A DNA stretch of 64,000 nt from Herpetosiphon gulosus (GTDB lineage Bacteria; Chloroflexota; Chloroflexia; Chloroflexales; Herpetosiphonaceae), in assembly GCF_039545135.1 (NCBI RefSeq), contig NZ_BAABRU010000006.1:124001-188000 (forward strand), given 5' to 3'. A program made the position numbers and the translations under genes. Below, in pieces: positions 1 to 7,806 of this stretch (the first letter of the stretch is position 1; each line of letters opens with the position of its first letter). Under the pieces are notes generated by a model, which was not told the DNA's origin, searched no databases, and saw nothing but the letters and a program-made list of their open reading frames with translations.

Positions 1-1517
1 TGCGGCGTACCCATGCTGGCAACATCAATCGCCCGCACATTGCCCTCTAATTTGGTGGTTTGCTCAATCACCAAATCAAAGACTGGTTTGAGCGAAGCAT
101 CGCCGATTTTGGTTTTGAAATCTTCGATGCCTTGACGAGCTTTGTTCAGAGCATCTTGCACATCAGGTCGATTGAGCACTTCGCTGATTTTGCCTAGCAA
201 TTGGCGAATTTGCTGCTCAAGCGTGTTGAAAGTTTGAGTCAATTTGGCATCAACATTGTCTTGCACATTTTTGACTGCCGCATCAAGTTTGAGTTTCAAT
301 TCCTCGATGCGCACAAAAAATTGCTCGATCACGCTGCTAATGCGGTTACAGCCATCTTTAATTTGGCGCACGACAGGCCCAACATCAACCTGACTGAGAA
401 AGGCTTCGATCTCAGCGGTGACGTTGGTAATTTGGGTTTGCAGGCCATTTAACACGCCGCTGACGCTTTGGATGTTGGTTTCAATCGCGGTCGAAACGTT
501 GCGAGCAGCTTCTTCGGCCTTTTTGGCGGCGGCCTCAAGATATTTGACAATATCGTTGGCCATATCGGTTAATTCTTTGATTGGGCTGGTGATTGCGCCC
601 AAAACTTGGCCAGTTCGCGCTGTGAGTTGATCAAAATAGGCTTGCAAAAACACATCGTCGGTAGCGCCAAAATCGAGCACTTGGGTCAAGGCTTGTTGCA
701 ATTGCGCCACATCTTTGACCAGCATGCGTTGCAAGGTTTTATCGGATTGCTGAATCTGGCTCAAGCCTGAAAGCAAGGTGCTGCGGCTCAACTGCTGAAA
801 GGCATCAATATCTTGGCTTTTTTCGAGTGCATCGAGCGCTTGTTGATACGATTTGAGGTAGCCGCTGCTGAGCAAGGTATTGGTGGCAGTCAGGCTATAC
901 AGGGGCAAATTATGGCGCAGCGTGCGCAATTGCACCACGTAAATTTCGGCCAAGGCCTCGGTGGTTAGCTCAGTCATTTTGGCCGGATCAGTCAGGGTAT
1001 TCTTGAATGATTCGACAATTTTCAGCAGCATGCCCAAAATCCGCATGGGCGTTGAAGCCCCGGCATCAGCCAATTTGCGTAGCGGTGCAGTAAAACTATC
1101 AACATCAAGCCACGGCAGATCGGGGGTCGTGGTTGGCGTATCAACCTGCACCGGAATCACTGCATTGGTGATTTTGCCCATTGTGCCGTTGACATCGAAG
1201 GTTGGCGCAGGCAAGTTGATCGGCAGCGGCTTGCTGGTCACATCGCCAATCAAGGCATTGCGATTAACCCCGCCTAGTTGATCAAGCGGCGCGTTGATTC
1301 GCCCAGTAAAGCCTTCTTTGGTCAAGCCTTGGGGCATTACTGGCAAACTGACGGCAGGGCTAGTGCCATCAGGCGTAGCCGCTGCCAGATCATCTTTAAT
1401 TGCTCCAGCGTTGATCTCGCGCATGCCATCGGCACCAACGGCGCTGGGGGTAAATTTCCCATCGAGCAGGCTGGTTAATTGGCCTTTGCCCGGTAATTCA
1501 TTCAACAACGATTGCAT
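1..1517 (-). CDS. Long helical contractile-tail protein, 3' end beyond window
   Basis: The reading frame opens at the ATG at 1517, preceded by GGGGAG, and stays open for 505 codons to the left edge, so the C-terminus is missing. The first ~130 residues are Pro/Gly-rich. The remainder is almost entirely helical, with long Ala/Leu/Gln/Lys stretches that read like coiled coil (roughly residues 150-490). It is the last visible gene of a minus-strand operon encoding a contractile tail sheath, tube and baseplate-like protein, starting 18 bases after the gene before it. No enzymatic motif was seen. A tape-measure or baseplate scaffold role fits the length and helicity, but this is inference. A secreted-effector or fibre role is not excluded. 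Confidence 0.75.
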   Translation of the reverse strand, partial: MQSLLNELPGKGQLTSLLDGKFTPSAVGADGMREINAGAIKDDLAAATPDGTSPAVSLPVMPQGLTKEGFTGRINAPLDQLGGVNRNALIGDVTSKPLPINLPAPTFDVNGTMGKITNAVIPVQVDTPTTTPDLPWLDVDSFTAPLRKLADAGASTPMRILGMLLKIVESFKNTLTDPAKMTELTTEALAEIYVVQLRTLRHNLPLYSLTATNTLLSSGYLKSYQQALDALEKSQDIDAFQQLSRSTLLSGLSQIQQSDKTLQRMLVKDVAQLQQALTQVLDFGATDDVFLQAYFDQLTARTGQVLGAITSPIKELTDMANDIVKYLEAAAKKAEEAARNVSTAIETNIQSVSGVLNGLQTQITNVTAEIEAFLSQVDVGPVVRQIKDGCNRISSVIEQFFVRIEELKLKLDAAVKNVQDNVDAKLTQTFNTLEQQIRQLLGKISEVLNRPDVQDALNKARQGIEDFKTKIGDASLKPVFDLVIEQTTKLEGNVRAIDVASMGTP

Positions 1518-1535
1518 ACATCTCCCCGTAACACA

Positions 1536-2111
1536 CTAGCCCAACAGGCTGCGCAGCGCTCCCAACGAATCGCTCAGACTGCTGGCGGCTTCACGCACCG
1601 GATCTAGCGCGGTTTTCAATGGTTCAACTGGATTGGTTATCTCGGGCAGCGAGCCAAAAGCCAAAGCATCGGGCAGGCTCGCCAGCGTGGTCAATTGGAC
1701 AGCTTGGGTTTTGATGCTGGTGTTAACTTGAGCCGCTGCAACCTTGCTTTTACTTGGCGCTGCATATTCGACAATCTGCAACCGATAACTATATTGGTCT
1801 GGCTCGTAGGCTTGTTGAGTCACTTGAAATTGATCAAGCGTAACTTTGGCAACATAGCCTTGACCGACAATATCGGCGATAAACTCGACTGGCTCTTGTT
1901 TAAGATAAATACCGCGCAACTGCTCCAGCATGGTTTGGGCTTCGGCTCCATAACAGATGCCTTCAATTTGCAAACAAACCGAGTGTCGTCCAAGCTGTTG
2001 GCTCACATCGCCAGCCATACCTGGCACATGGTGATACACCGCCGCCCGCTGTTCGAGCGTTTGAATTCGATGCACCCGTTGTAAAGCAATGCCTGCTAGC
2101 TCAAGCGCCAT
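1536..2111 (-). CDS. Baseplate/hub adaptor-like tail protein
   Basis: 191 residues, ATG at 2111 with AGGAG upstream, 14 bases after the preceding stop. Residues ~1-115 have the pattern of small contractile-tail hub or tube-initiator proteins: alternating beta strands, a conserved-looking 'LEQLRGIYLKQEPVEFIADI' segment and a strand ending in 'YSYRLQIVEY'. The tail after residue 115 is Ala/Ser/Pro-rich and contains no LysM repeat. Its place downstream of sheath, tube and chaperone matches the gpU/DNA-circularisation-like or Afp7-like position in other contractile systems. The tail-protein assignment is fairly secure from context; the precise subunit identity is not. Confidence 0.6.
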   Translation of the reverse strand: MALELAGIALQRVHRIQTLEQRAAVYHHVPGMAGDVSQQLGRHSVCLQIEGICYGAEAQTMLEQLRGIYLKQEPVEFIADIVGQGYVAKVTLDQFQVTQQAYEPDQYSYRLQIVEYAAPSKSKVAAAQVNTSIKTQAVQLTTLASLPDALAFGSLPEITNPVEPLKTALDPVREAASSLSDSLGALRSLLG

Positions 2112-2125
2112 GGCTCCGCTCCTGA

Positions 2126-3427
2126 TTAATCGCTATAAAAACGCAAATATTCGCGTTGCAAGGCTTGGGTCAGAGCTTCTAAAACGTCGTTCACCAGTTG
2201 TTCACGTTGAATTTCGCCAGCATGATTGGAATGTTGTGAAGCAACCGATTGCTGGATCGCCTCAATCGGCGGTGGTTGGTCTCTTGGCGTTTGGGCCGCA
2301 TTGGCGATTGCCAGCAGGTTTGATGGCTGAACTTGGTTGCTTGGCAATTCCAAGGCTGGCTTGGTTGGATGAATGCTCGGCGCTGGAATGTTGTGGTTGG
2401 TTGCGCTAGCCGCTGCTTGGTTGCCAACCGCTGGCGTAATCCATGTCCTCTGAGCGTTGGCGATTTCAGCCAGATCGAAGTTTCTAAGCATGGCCTCAGG
2501 TTGGTCAGCAGCCTGATTTGGGCTATTTGGTTGACTGAGGCTCTGCGGAATTGCCGCCTGCTGCCAAGCTGAGGCCGTGCTGTTGCCTGTAGCTTGCAGA
2601 TTTGCTTGGATTGGTAACGACGGTTGAACTGGCTCAAGGCTCTGGCTAGGTAAAGCTTGTGGCAGCGCTTGGGCTGGCTCAAACTGAGCAAACGCCTGAG
2701 GTTGAGCGACCTCTGCCAACAAGGCCGTTTCAGCTTGGTTCGCGCCCTGCCAGAGCTGGGCAAAATCGGCTAGGCCTTTGATTGGGTTAGCTTGTTGTAT
2801 CCAAGCTTGGTTGCCGCTTGGCTCAAGCGTTGGAATCGATGGCAGGCTTGCGCCATGCTGCGCTATTGGGCTTGGCGCAACATCCAAGTCAGTGCTGGCT
2901 GTTGCAATTTCCGATAAGCCTTGATTTAGCTGATTAGTTGTAGTTTGATCGGTCAAATCGGCTTGAAACGGCGCAGCTTTGGGCAACGGCGCGGCAGCCA
3001 ACACCTGTCGAGTATCACGCAGCCTAGGCCGAACCACAGCTTTTGTAGCTTGGGTTTGGCTGGACATGGCTGAAACTTGCGGCTGAAACAGATCTGATTG
3101 TGGCTTAGCAGGCATGCTATTTGCAATCAACGCAGGTTGCCAAGCATCTGAATATGTTGGTTCAAGCTCAGCAGCTTGGGTCTGGTTGCGCGGTTGACCA
3201 GTGATCAATTGGGGAATCAAGCCGCTACTCAAGCCCTCAGCCCAAGCACTGAGTTGTTGTAATTGCTCAGCCAAAGCCAGCTCAGTTTGCCAATCGTCAG
3301 CCAACATGCTGGCTGGTTCTTCGCTTGGCAACCACATCGTTAAGCCATCCAGCCATGCGCTAAAATCGGCCTGAATCGCCGTGCCAAGAGTTATTAAGCT
3401 TGATTCGGGCTTATTCACTGCCAACAT
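2126..3427 (-). CDS. Gln/Pro/Ala-rich protein of the contractile tail operon
   Basis: 433 residues. The ATG at 3427 lies inside the last codons of the -1 frame extension of the upstream chaperone, so the two overlap by 17 bases, suggesting translational coupling. Residues 1-75 look folded (Trp/Leu-rich helices). Residues ~80-400 are low-complexity Gln/Pro/Ala/Ser sequence with no repeat register, probably disordered. The last ~30 residues (starting 'REQLVNDVLEALTQALQRE') form an amphipathic helix ending in 'LRFYSD'. It sits where P2-like tails have the tape measure gene, but it lacks the expected long helices and hydrophobic segments. I do not recognise the family. A structural linker or length-control role is speculation. 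Confidence 0.6.
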   Translation of the reverse strand: MLAVNKPESSLITLGTAIQADFSAWLDGLTMWLPSEEPASMLADDWQTELALAEQLQQLSAWAEGLSSGLIPQLITGQPRNQTQAAELEPTYSDAWQPALIANSMPAKPQSDLFQPQVSAMSSQTQATKAVVRPRLRDTRQVLAAAPLPKAAPFQADLTDQTTTNQLNQGLSEIATASTDLDVAPSPIAQHGASLPSIPTLEPSGNQAWIQQANPIKGLADFAQLWQGANQAETALLAEVAQPQAFAQFEPAQALPQALPSQSLEPVQPSLPIQANLQATGNSTASAWQQAAIPQSLSQPNSPNQAADQPEAMLRNFDLAEIANAQRTWITPAVGNQAAASATNHNIPAPSIHPTKPALELPSNQVQPSNLLAIANAAQTPRDQPPPIEAIQQSVASQHSNHAGEIQREQLVNDVLEALTQALQREYLRFYSD

Positions 3428-3566
3428 CCTCGGCTAATAATTGCAAATACAGCGTGATTTGAGCCATCGTCAAGGCCTGCACTTGCTGCGGTGTCCAGCC
3501 AAACGCCTTGGCAAGGCGATAGCTGGCCTGCAACAACGGCGCTTGCTGCAACTCAATTAATCGCTT
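3411..3566 (-). CDS. -1 frame extension of tail assembly chaperone (gpE'/GT-like)
   Basis: A 51-codon frame that begins at the A9 run and ends at TAA 3411-3413. It has no AUG near its beginning and is closed upstream by TGA at 3575-3573, so it is most simply reached by -1 frameshifting on the A run. The product contains 'YRLAKAFGWTPQQVQALT', the aromatic-Trp helix pattern of small tail assembly proteins (P2 GpE/DUF6760-like, from memory). A -1 shift would yield a 161-residue fusion (110 + 51). The alternative is independent initiation at TTG 3551, overlapping the zero-frame stop, but no convincing Shine-Dalgarno sequence precedes it. Confidence 0.6.
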   Translation of the reverse strand, partial: KRLIELQQAPLLQASYRLAKAFGWTPQQVQALTMAQITLYLQLLAEDVGSE

Positions 3567-3895
3567 TTTTTTTCAGTCATGCCACTAATTTCGCGAATAT
3601 GCGCGATCAAAAAATCGACCATGCCCAAGTGCATGCGCTTGACTTGCTCCAAACTCAGGCTTGGCTCGACCAACGCCTCTTTGATCAACAACAGCGGAAT
3701 CAGACTTGAATCCTGTTTGGCGGCTCGCATAATCAATTGAAACGTGCCAATCGTGATCGGCTGGAGTTGCACCACCAATTCACGAGCGGTTGCAGTGGCC
3801 TGACCAGGCTGAATAATGTCGGCTGGAATCGTCACGGCATAGCGTGCTTGAGCGCCAGCAAGCAATTCATCGGCAGTTAGGTGGTTGTCGCTCAT
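3557..3895 (-). CDS. Tail assembly chaperone-like protein (short form)
   Basis: 112 residues; ATG at 3895, 14 bases after the tube gene stop. Mixed alpha/beta protein with 'ARELVVQLQPITIGTFQLIM' in the middle and a helical C-terminal half. Its position directly after the tube gene, its size, and an overlapping -1 frame at its 3' end are the classical signature of the tail-assembly chaperone of contractile and siphophage tails. In those systems it coats the tape measure before tube polymerisation. The terminal 'MTEKKSD' is encoded over the slippery A run. The assignment rests mainly on synteny and frame architecture. Confidence 0.65.
   Translation of the reverse strand: MSDNHLTADELLAGAQARYAVTIPADIIQPGQATATARELVVQLQPITIGTFQLIMRAAKQDSSLIPLLLIKEALVEPSLSLEQVKRMHLGMVDFLIAHIREISGMTEKKSD
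3565..3573 (-). other. Probable programmed -1 frameshift slippery run (A9)
   Basis: On the minus strand the zero frame reads GAA AAA AAA AGC GAT TAA. The nine A bases followed by G contain the A-AAA-AAG slippery heptamer used by dnaX and many insertion sequences. Slipping back one base puts the ribosome into the 51-codon overlapping frame. Contractile phage tails (P2 E/E', lambda G/GT) commonly make two chaperone forms this way. No stimulatory stem-loop or upstream Shine-Dalgarno was verified. Confidence 0.55.
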
Positions 3896-3909
3896 GCAAG
3901 CTCATTCCT

Positions 3910-4419
3910 CTAGGCGCTGGTTTCGGCGCTGCTCATGCGAAGGGCTTTGAAGGTCACCGTTTCCATCACGAAATCGTCTTCGGGCAAGCGAAAACTCCAC
4001 GTATCAAACTTGACCCCAAAGATTGTGAGCGTGCTGCTATTGTCAGGCGAAGCCGGATTAACCAAATTGATTACGATATTAAAGGATGGTTGGGCAATGG
4101 CTCCGGTTGGGGGTGGGCTTTTCGAGCCATCGCCAAGCAACAAGCGAATCAGTGCGCCGTTGATATGGGCGCGTTCAGCAGTGCCCGAAATATTGATATT
4201 GCCTGGGCGCAGCTCGGTGGCAAAGCGCCGACCAATTTCGTGGTAAGGCCGAATATCGTTTTGCACCACAATTTGCACATTTTGTAACCGCCCGACCACG
4301 CTTGAGAGGGCATATTCGCCGATCAAGGCATCGGCCAAGCCACCTTCGGCGGTGCTGCTATCATCGACCGCTAGCACCAACGACGCATCTGAGCCACGAA
4401 AAACATTGACATTTGGCAT
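3910..4419 (-). CDS. Contractile tail tube protein
   Basis: 169 residues, ATG 4419 preceded by AGGAG, 10 bases after the sheath gene stop. The beta-rich sequence with 'VVGRLQNVQIVVQNDIRPYH', a Gly/Arg-rich central hairpin and a C-terminal beta segment matches the size and strand pattern of gp19/XkdM-like inner tube proteins, and sheath-then-tube gene order is diagnostic of contractile systems. It would polymerise as stacked hexamers within the sheath to form the conduit for payload. Which tail lineage it belongs to (phage, eCIS or type VI-like) cannot be decided from this gene alone. Confidence 0.75.
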   Translation of the reverse strand: MPNVNVFRGSDASLVLAVDDSSTAEGGLADALIGEYALSSVVGRLQNVQIVVQNDIRPYHEIGRRFATELRPGNINISGTAERAHINGALIRLLLGDGSKSPPPTGAIAQPSFNIVINLVNPASPDNSSTLTIFGVKFDTWSFRLPEDDFVMETVTFKALRMSSAETSA

Positions 4420-4429
4420 GAGTTTGCTC

Positions 4430-5512
4430 CTAACCCAAATACATCGTTACTAAGATGAAGTCGATACTGAAGGTTGGCTGCAATGTGAGCGACACTTGCA
4501 CTTCACCAGCAATTTGCTGAGCGCGAGTCGCCGAAACATCCAACGAATAGCCAACCAAGGCCTCATCTTCGACCATACGGGTCAAAAAGGCATCAAGCGT
4601 CGCTTTCATTGCGCCGCGCACGCGGTCGTTATTCAACTTGCCAATGTAGGGATTACAGGCTGAGCGCACGCCATAGATCGCATAATCGACGATTCGGCGA
4701 GTAGTAATTTGATGCCAAGCCGAATTGGTGGCGGTGGTAATGCCTTTGACCACGCGCCAGCCTTCACGTTTTTCGACCACCAAAACTCGTTTTTGCACCA
4801 ATTGTTCAAGCTGCGAGGCGCTAAAGTTGGTGGTCAAGCCTTCAATTGCCACAGTTTTGTTGGTCGGGCTGGATTGAACTGGTAAAGCGGCGATCAGGCC
4901 AGCCACAGCAGCAGCCAAATAACTGCCAGGCAAGGAAACTTGACTGACAGTTTGGGTGGCTGGATCGCTAACCGAGCTTTTAATCCCAGGTGCGACGAAA
5001 ATCAAGCGGTCGCTGGCATAGCTATGACCAGAGATTTTAGCGATATCGTCGCCAAGCGCACTGCCGATTAAGCCGATGCGTTCGCGTTTAATGCCTGCGG
5101 TGGTGGTGAGGTGAGCGATTAAAGCATTGGCCATGCCCACGTTTGAGTTATCTTGACCAGCTAATAAGACCAAATTAACGATTTCATTTTCCAATTCAGC
5201 GAGGGCAGTTTTATAATTATCAACTGTTACGCCTTCGCTGCGCACTGCATAAACCGTTTTGCCGCCGTTATTATAAATTTGCTCCAAAGCCCGAACCAGG
5301 GTTAATTCGTTTTTTGTGCCGCCCTGCCAAGCGTCGCTAGCCCCGAAGATCGCCTTGGCCTCGCTGAAACTGCCCAAAATTTGAACTTGATTGATTGGAC
5401 CACTTGCTGCCGTGCCAACAATGCCAATATAGCCCGAGGCGATGCGCCCTGCGCTAATCAGCCCCTCATCACGCACCGTGATGTAGGTGCCTGGCAAAAT
5501 CACTTCAGCCAT
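4430..5512 (-). CDS. Contractile tail sheath protein
   Basis: 360 residues, ATG 5512 preceded by GGGAGG. The start 'MAEVILPGTYITVRDEG' is typical of phage and eCIS sheath proteins, followed by 'SGYIGIVGTAASGPIN', a variable alpha/beta middle and a conserved C-terminal domain ('GYSLDVSATRAQQIAGEV', then 'STDFIL'-like strands). The C-terminal domain is the one that meshes neighbouring subunits for contraction. At 360 residues it is near the minimal two-domain sheath without large outer insertions. It is the first gene of the operon and lies ~115 bases downstream of a good sigma-70-type promoter. The family call is secure; whether the particle is a phage remnant or an extracellular injection system is not settled here. 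Confidence 0.9.
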   Translation of the reverse strand: MAEVILPGTYITVRDEGLISAGRIASGYIGIVGTAASGPINQVQILGSFSEAKAIFGASDAWQGGTKNELTLVRALEQIYNNGGKTVYAVRSEGVTVDNYKTALAELENEIVNLVLLAGQDNSNVGMANALIAHLTTTAGIKRERIGLIGSALGDDIAKISGHSYASDRLIFVAPGIKSSVSDPATQTVSQVSLPGSYLAAAVAGLIAALPVQSSPTNKTVAIEGLTTNFSASQLEQLVQKRVLVVEKREGWRVVKGITTATNSAWHQITTRRIVDYAIYGVRSACNPYIGKLNNDRVRGAMKATLDAFLTRMVEDEALVGYSLDVSATRAQQIAGEVQVSLTLQPTFSIDFILVTMYLG

Positions 5513-6081
5513 AATACCTCCCTAAACAATACGCACACCAAAGAAGCATTTACAGCATTACGTTGCTATAAACGAATTTGAACTCTTTTGAGCGATTCGG
5601 GTGGAAAGTAGGAGTAGGTTGTGGAATTGCTGCTACTATAGCATAGGCCAAAAGTCAGCGTCAACGGATTTTTCGGGCGATTTTGGCCTTGGCAACTCCA
5701 ATTGCTCACACACATTGCACAAAGAGCATGCAGATCATGGCTTCTGACAGATAGGCGAGTTAGTTAAAACACGAATGAGAGTAGTAGGTTTTAGGGTTCA
5801 GGGGCTAGGGATCAGTATTTTGATCCACGAAGAGCACAAAGAGCACGAAGGTAGTTTTTTAGCCACAGATTAGCACAGATAGATATGATTATTCTCCTAT
5901 GCTCAATGCCTGATCGCTAGCCCCTGACCTTTTGCTTTCAGATCTCATCCCTCATCCTTCTCTGCGCCTCTGCGTTAAATATCGATCCACGAAGAACGCG
6001 AAAGAATGCGGAATCAGAGGTCAGGAATCAGGCCTAAATCAGCTGAATTCTGGCCCCTGATCCCTGACACCTAGCTCCTCG
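5513..6081. repeat. 569-base gap with degenerate intergenic repeats
   Basis: No gene seen. Besides the sheath promoter, the stretch holds two repeat families found elsewhere in the window. Family A consists of 'CACGAAG / GCGAAG' and their complements ('TTCGTGNNCTTCGTGG'-like), around 5820-5855 and 5980-6010. Family B consists of strings of GGGGTCAGGGATCAG-like units, around 5785-5815, 5905-5945 and 6015-6075, in both orientations. The copies are imperfect and have no coding frame. Confidence 0.7.
5635..5664 (-). promoter_or_regulatory. Predicted sigma-70-type promoter of the tail operon
   Basis: Reading the minus strand, TTGACG (5664-5659) and TATAGT (5640-5635) are separated by 18 bases. 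The predicted transcript would start near 5628, leaving a leader of about 115 bases before the sheath ATG at 5512. This is the best -35/-10 match noticed upstream of the sheath gene. Confidence 0.55.
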
Positions 6082-6558
6082 TTAAGAGCGCATCCATTCA
6101 TTGGGAACACGCACAGCCAAGACCGTGCCAGTTGCACACAGCTGATCGGCGGCGCTAAGCGTGCAGGTCACCAAGGTTTTGCGCTCGTTTTGCACCGCGA
6201 AGCGAGCACGCAACTCCAAGCTTGGGCCAAGCGGCGTTGGTTTGTGGTAGGCAATTTCAAGCTTACCAGTCACATACCAAATCGGCATGGGGCTGCTTAG
6301 CGCAACCCCAACCTGTTGAGCAGCCAAGGCCATGGCACTAATAATTGCGTGGCAATCGATTAATGCGCCAATGATTCCGCCATTAACCACATGAGTTGGC
6401 GAGGCACAATGCCATGGCTGTGGTTGCCAATGACAAATTGCTTCAGCACCATCCCAATAGCTTTTGATTTGCAAGCCATGAGGATTATCCTTGCCACAGC
6501 CCCAACAATGATTGCCCTGCAATTGATCTTGAAAGGCTGGTTGCGTCGTTGAAACCAT
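6082..6558 (-). CDS. Hotdog-fold thioesterase (PaaI-like)
   Basis: 158 residues. ATG 6558 is chosen because AAGGAG lies 8 bases upstream; a TTG further up has no such site. An N-terminal 'CWGCGKDNPHGLQI' segment is followed by 'WHCASPTHVVNGGIIGALID', where 'VNGGIIGALID' corresponds to the hotdog catalytic helix (HGG-type, here NGG) of acyl-CoA thioesterases. The last third ('LELRARFAVQNERKTLVTCTLS') gives the remaining beta strands. It probably hydrolyses an acyl-CoA thioester; the substrate is unknown. It lies 24 bases downstream of galE on the same strand and may be cotranscribed. Confidence 0.75.
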   Translation of the reverse strand: MVSTTQPAFQDQLQGNHCWGCGKDNPHGLQIKSYWDGAEAICHWQPQPWHCASPTHVVNGGIIGALIDCHAIISAMALAAQQVGVALSSPMPIWYVTGKLEIAYHKPTPLGPSLELRARFAVQNERKTLVTCTLSAADQLCATGTVLAVRVPNEWMRS

Positions 6559-6582
6559 CAATGCTGCTCCTTGAAGCAAAAT

Positions 6583-7569
6583 TTATTCGCTATACCCATG
6601 AGGATGTTGTTGATGCCAAGCCCAAGCACTCTCGATGATACTCTCGATCGTGGCATAGCGTGGCTCCCAGCCCAAATCGCGGCGAATCGTTTCCGATGAA
6701 GCGACCAAGGTTGCCGGATCGCCAGCACGGCGCGGCGCAACCACCGCTGGAATCGCATGACCAGTTACATTGCGCACTGCTTGGATGACTTCTTTGACGC
6801 TGAAACCGCCGCCATTGCCCAAATTGTAGCGGCGACTGGCTCCGCCGTTGAGCAAAGCTTGCAAGGTCAGAATATGGGCCGAGGCCAAATCGCTCACATG
6901 CACATAGTCGCGCACACACGAACCATCGGGCGTTGGATAATCGTCGCCGAAGATCGCAATTGATTCGCGCTGGCCCAAAGCAACTTGCAAAACCAAGGGA
7001 ATCAAGTGGGTTTCAGGGTCATGGTGTTCGCCAATGGTGGGCGTACAACCACAGGCATTGAAATAACGCAGTGCACCATAGTGAATGCCATGCACCCGTT
7101 CATACCAATAGAGCGCCCGCTCCATCCACGCTTTCATCTCACCATAGGGCGAACCTGGCACAATTCGTTCGTTTTCGTCGATTGGCATTTTGGCGGGGTC
7201 GTCGAAGAGATTGGCGGTTGATGAGAGAATAAAGGCCTTCACGCCATGTTCAGCGGCAACCGTCAGCAAATTAATCCCTGCCACCACGCTATCACGCAGA
7301 TAATACTCAGGGTGCTGCATCGACTCGCCGACCAAAGTATGCGAGGCAAAGTTTAAAATCCCATCGAAAGGGCCATGGGCTTCAAAGGCACTGCGAATTT
7401 CAGCAATATTATTCAGATCACCCAAGACAAAGGTCGCAGCGGCAGGAACCGCTTGGCGATGGCCTTGGCGCAAATTATCAAAGATTACAACGTCATAGCC
7501 GGCATCAAGCAATGCGGCACTGGTTACGCTGCCAATATAGCCAGCGCCACCGGAGACCAAAATACGCAT
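6583..7569 (-). CDS. galE: UDP-glucose 4-epimerase
   Basis: 328 residues, ATG 7569 with AGGAG five bases upstream. The extended SDR fold is clear: NAD-binding 'GGAGYIGS' at residues ~7-14, 'DNLRQGH' after the second strand, and the active site '[11 protein letters not shown]' supplying the YxxxK pair, with the catalytic Ser/Thr in 'SSTANLF'. The C-terminal '[19 protein letters not shown]' is the usual GalE signature. It interconverts UDP-glucose and UDP-galactose for Leloir metabolism and glycan synthesis. A GalT-like protein is encoded at 15721-16881 but is not in the same operon. Confidence 0.9.
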   Translation of the reverse strand: MRILVSGGAGYIGSVTSAALLDAGYDVVIFDNLRQGHRQAVPAAATFVLGDLNNIAEIRSAFEAHGPFDGILNFASHTLVGESMQHPEYYLRDSVVAGINLLTVAAEHGVKAFILSSTANLFDDPAKMPIDENERIVPGSPYGEMKAWMERALYWYERVHGIHYGALRYFNACGCTPTIGEHHDPETHLIPLVLQVALGQRESIAIFGDDYPTPDGSCVRDYVHVSDLASAHILTLQALLNGGASRRYNLGNGGGFSVKEVIQAVRNVTGHAIPAVVAPRRAGDPATLVASSETIRRDLGWEPRYATIESIIESAWAWHQQHPHGYSE

Positions 7570-7806
7570 ACAAACTCCTTTTTACACGGCAAGATCGTCG
7601 TGTAGCATCGAATTCGCTGGCTATTGTAGCCGAATCAGCTTAATTGTGGGTGAGAAGCATGATCAAGTCAGAAAGCAAAAGGCAAAAGGCAGAAATGGAA
7701 CAAAGGGTGCAAGTTCTAGGGCAGCGATGTGACGTTGTTTGTCACAAAATAGGCTATGCTATAGCTAGGCCGCAATCGGCTTGCAATTGCTATTTGTGAG
7801 GTATCC

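Noticed and set aside
201-2763. Several plus-strand open frames in the first 5 kb
   Set aside because: They lie opposite a continuous minus-strand tail operon with good ribosome sites and recognisable products; their translations show no family pattern.
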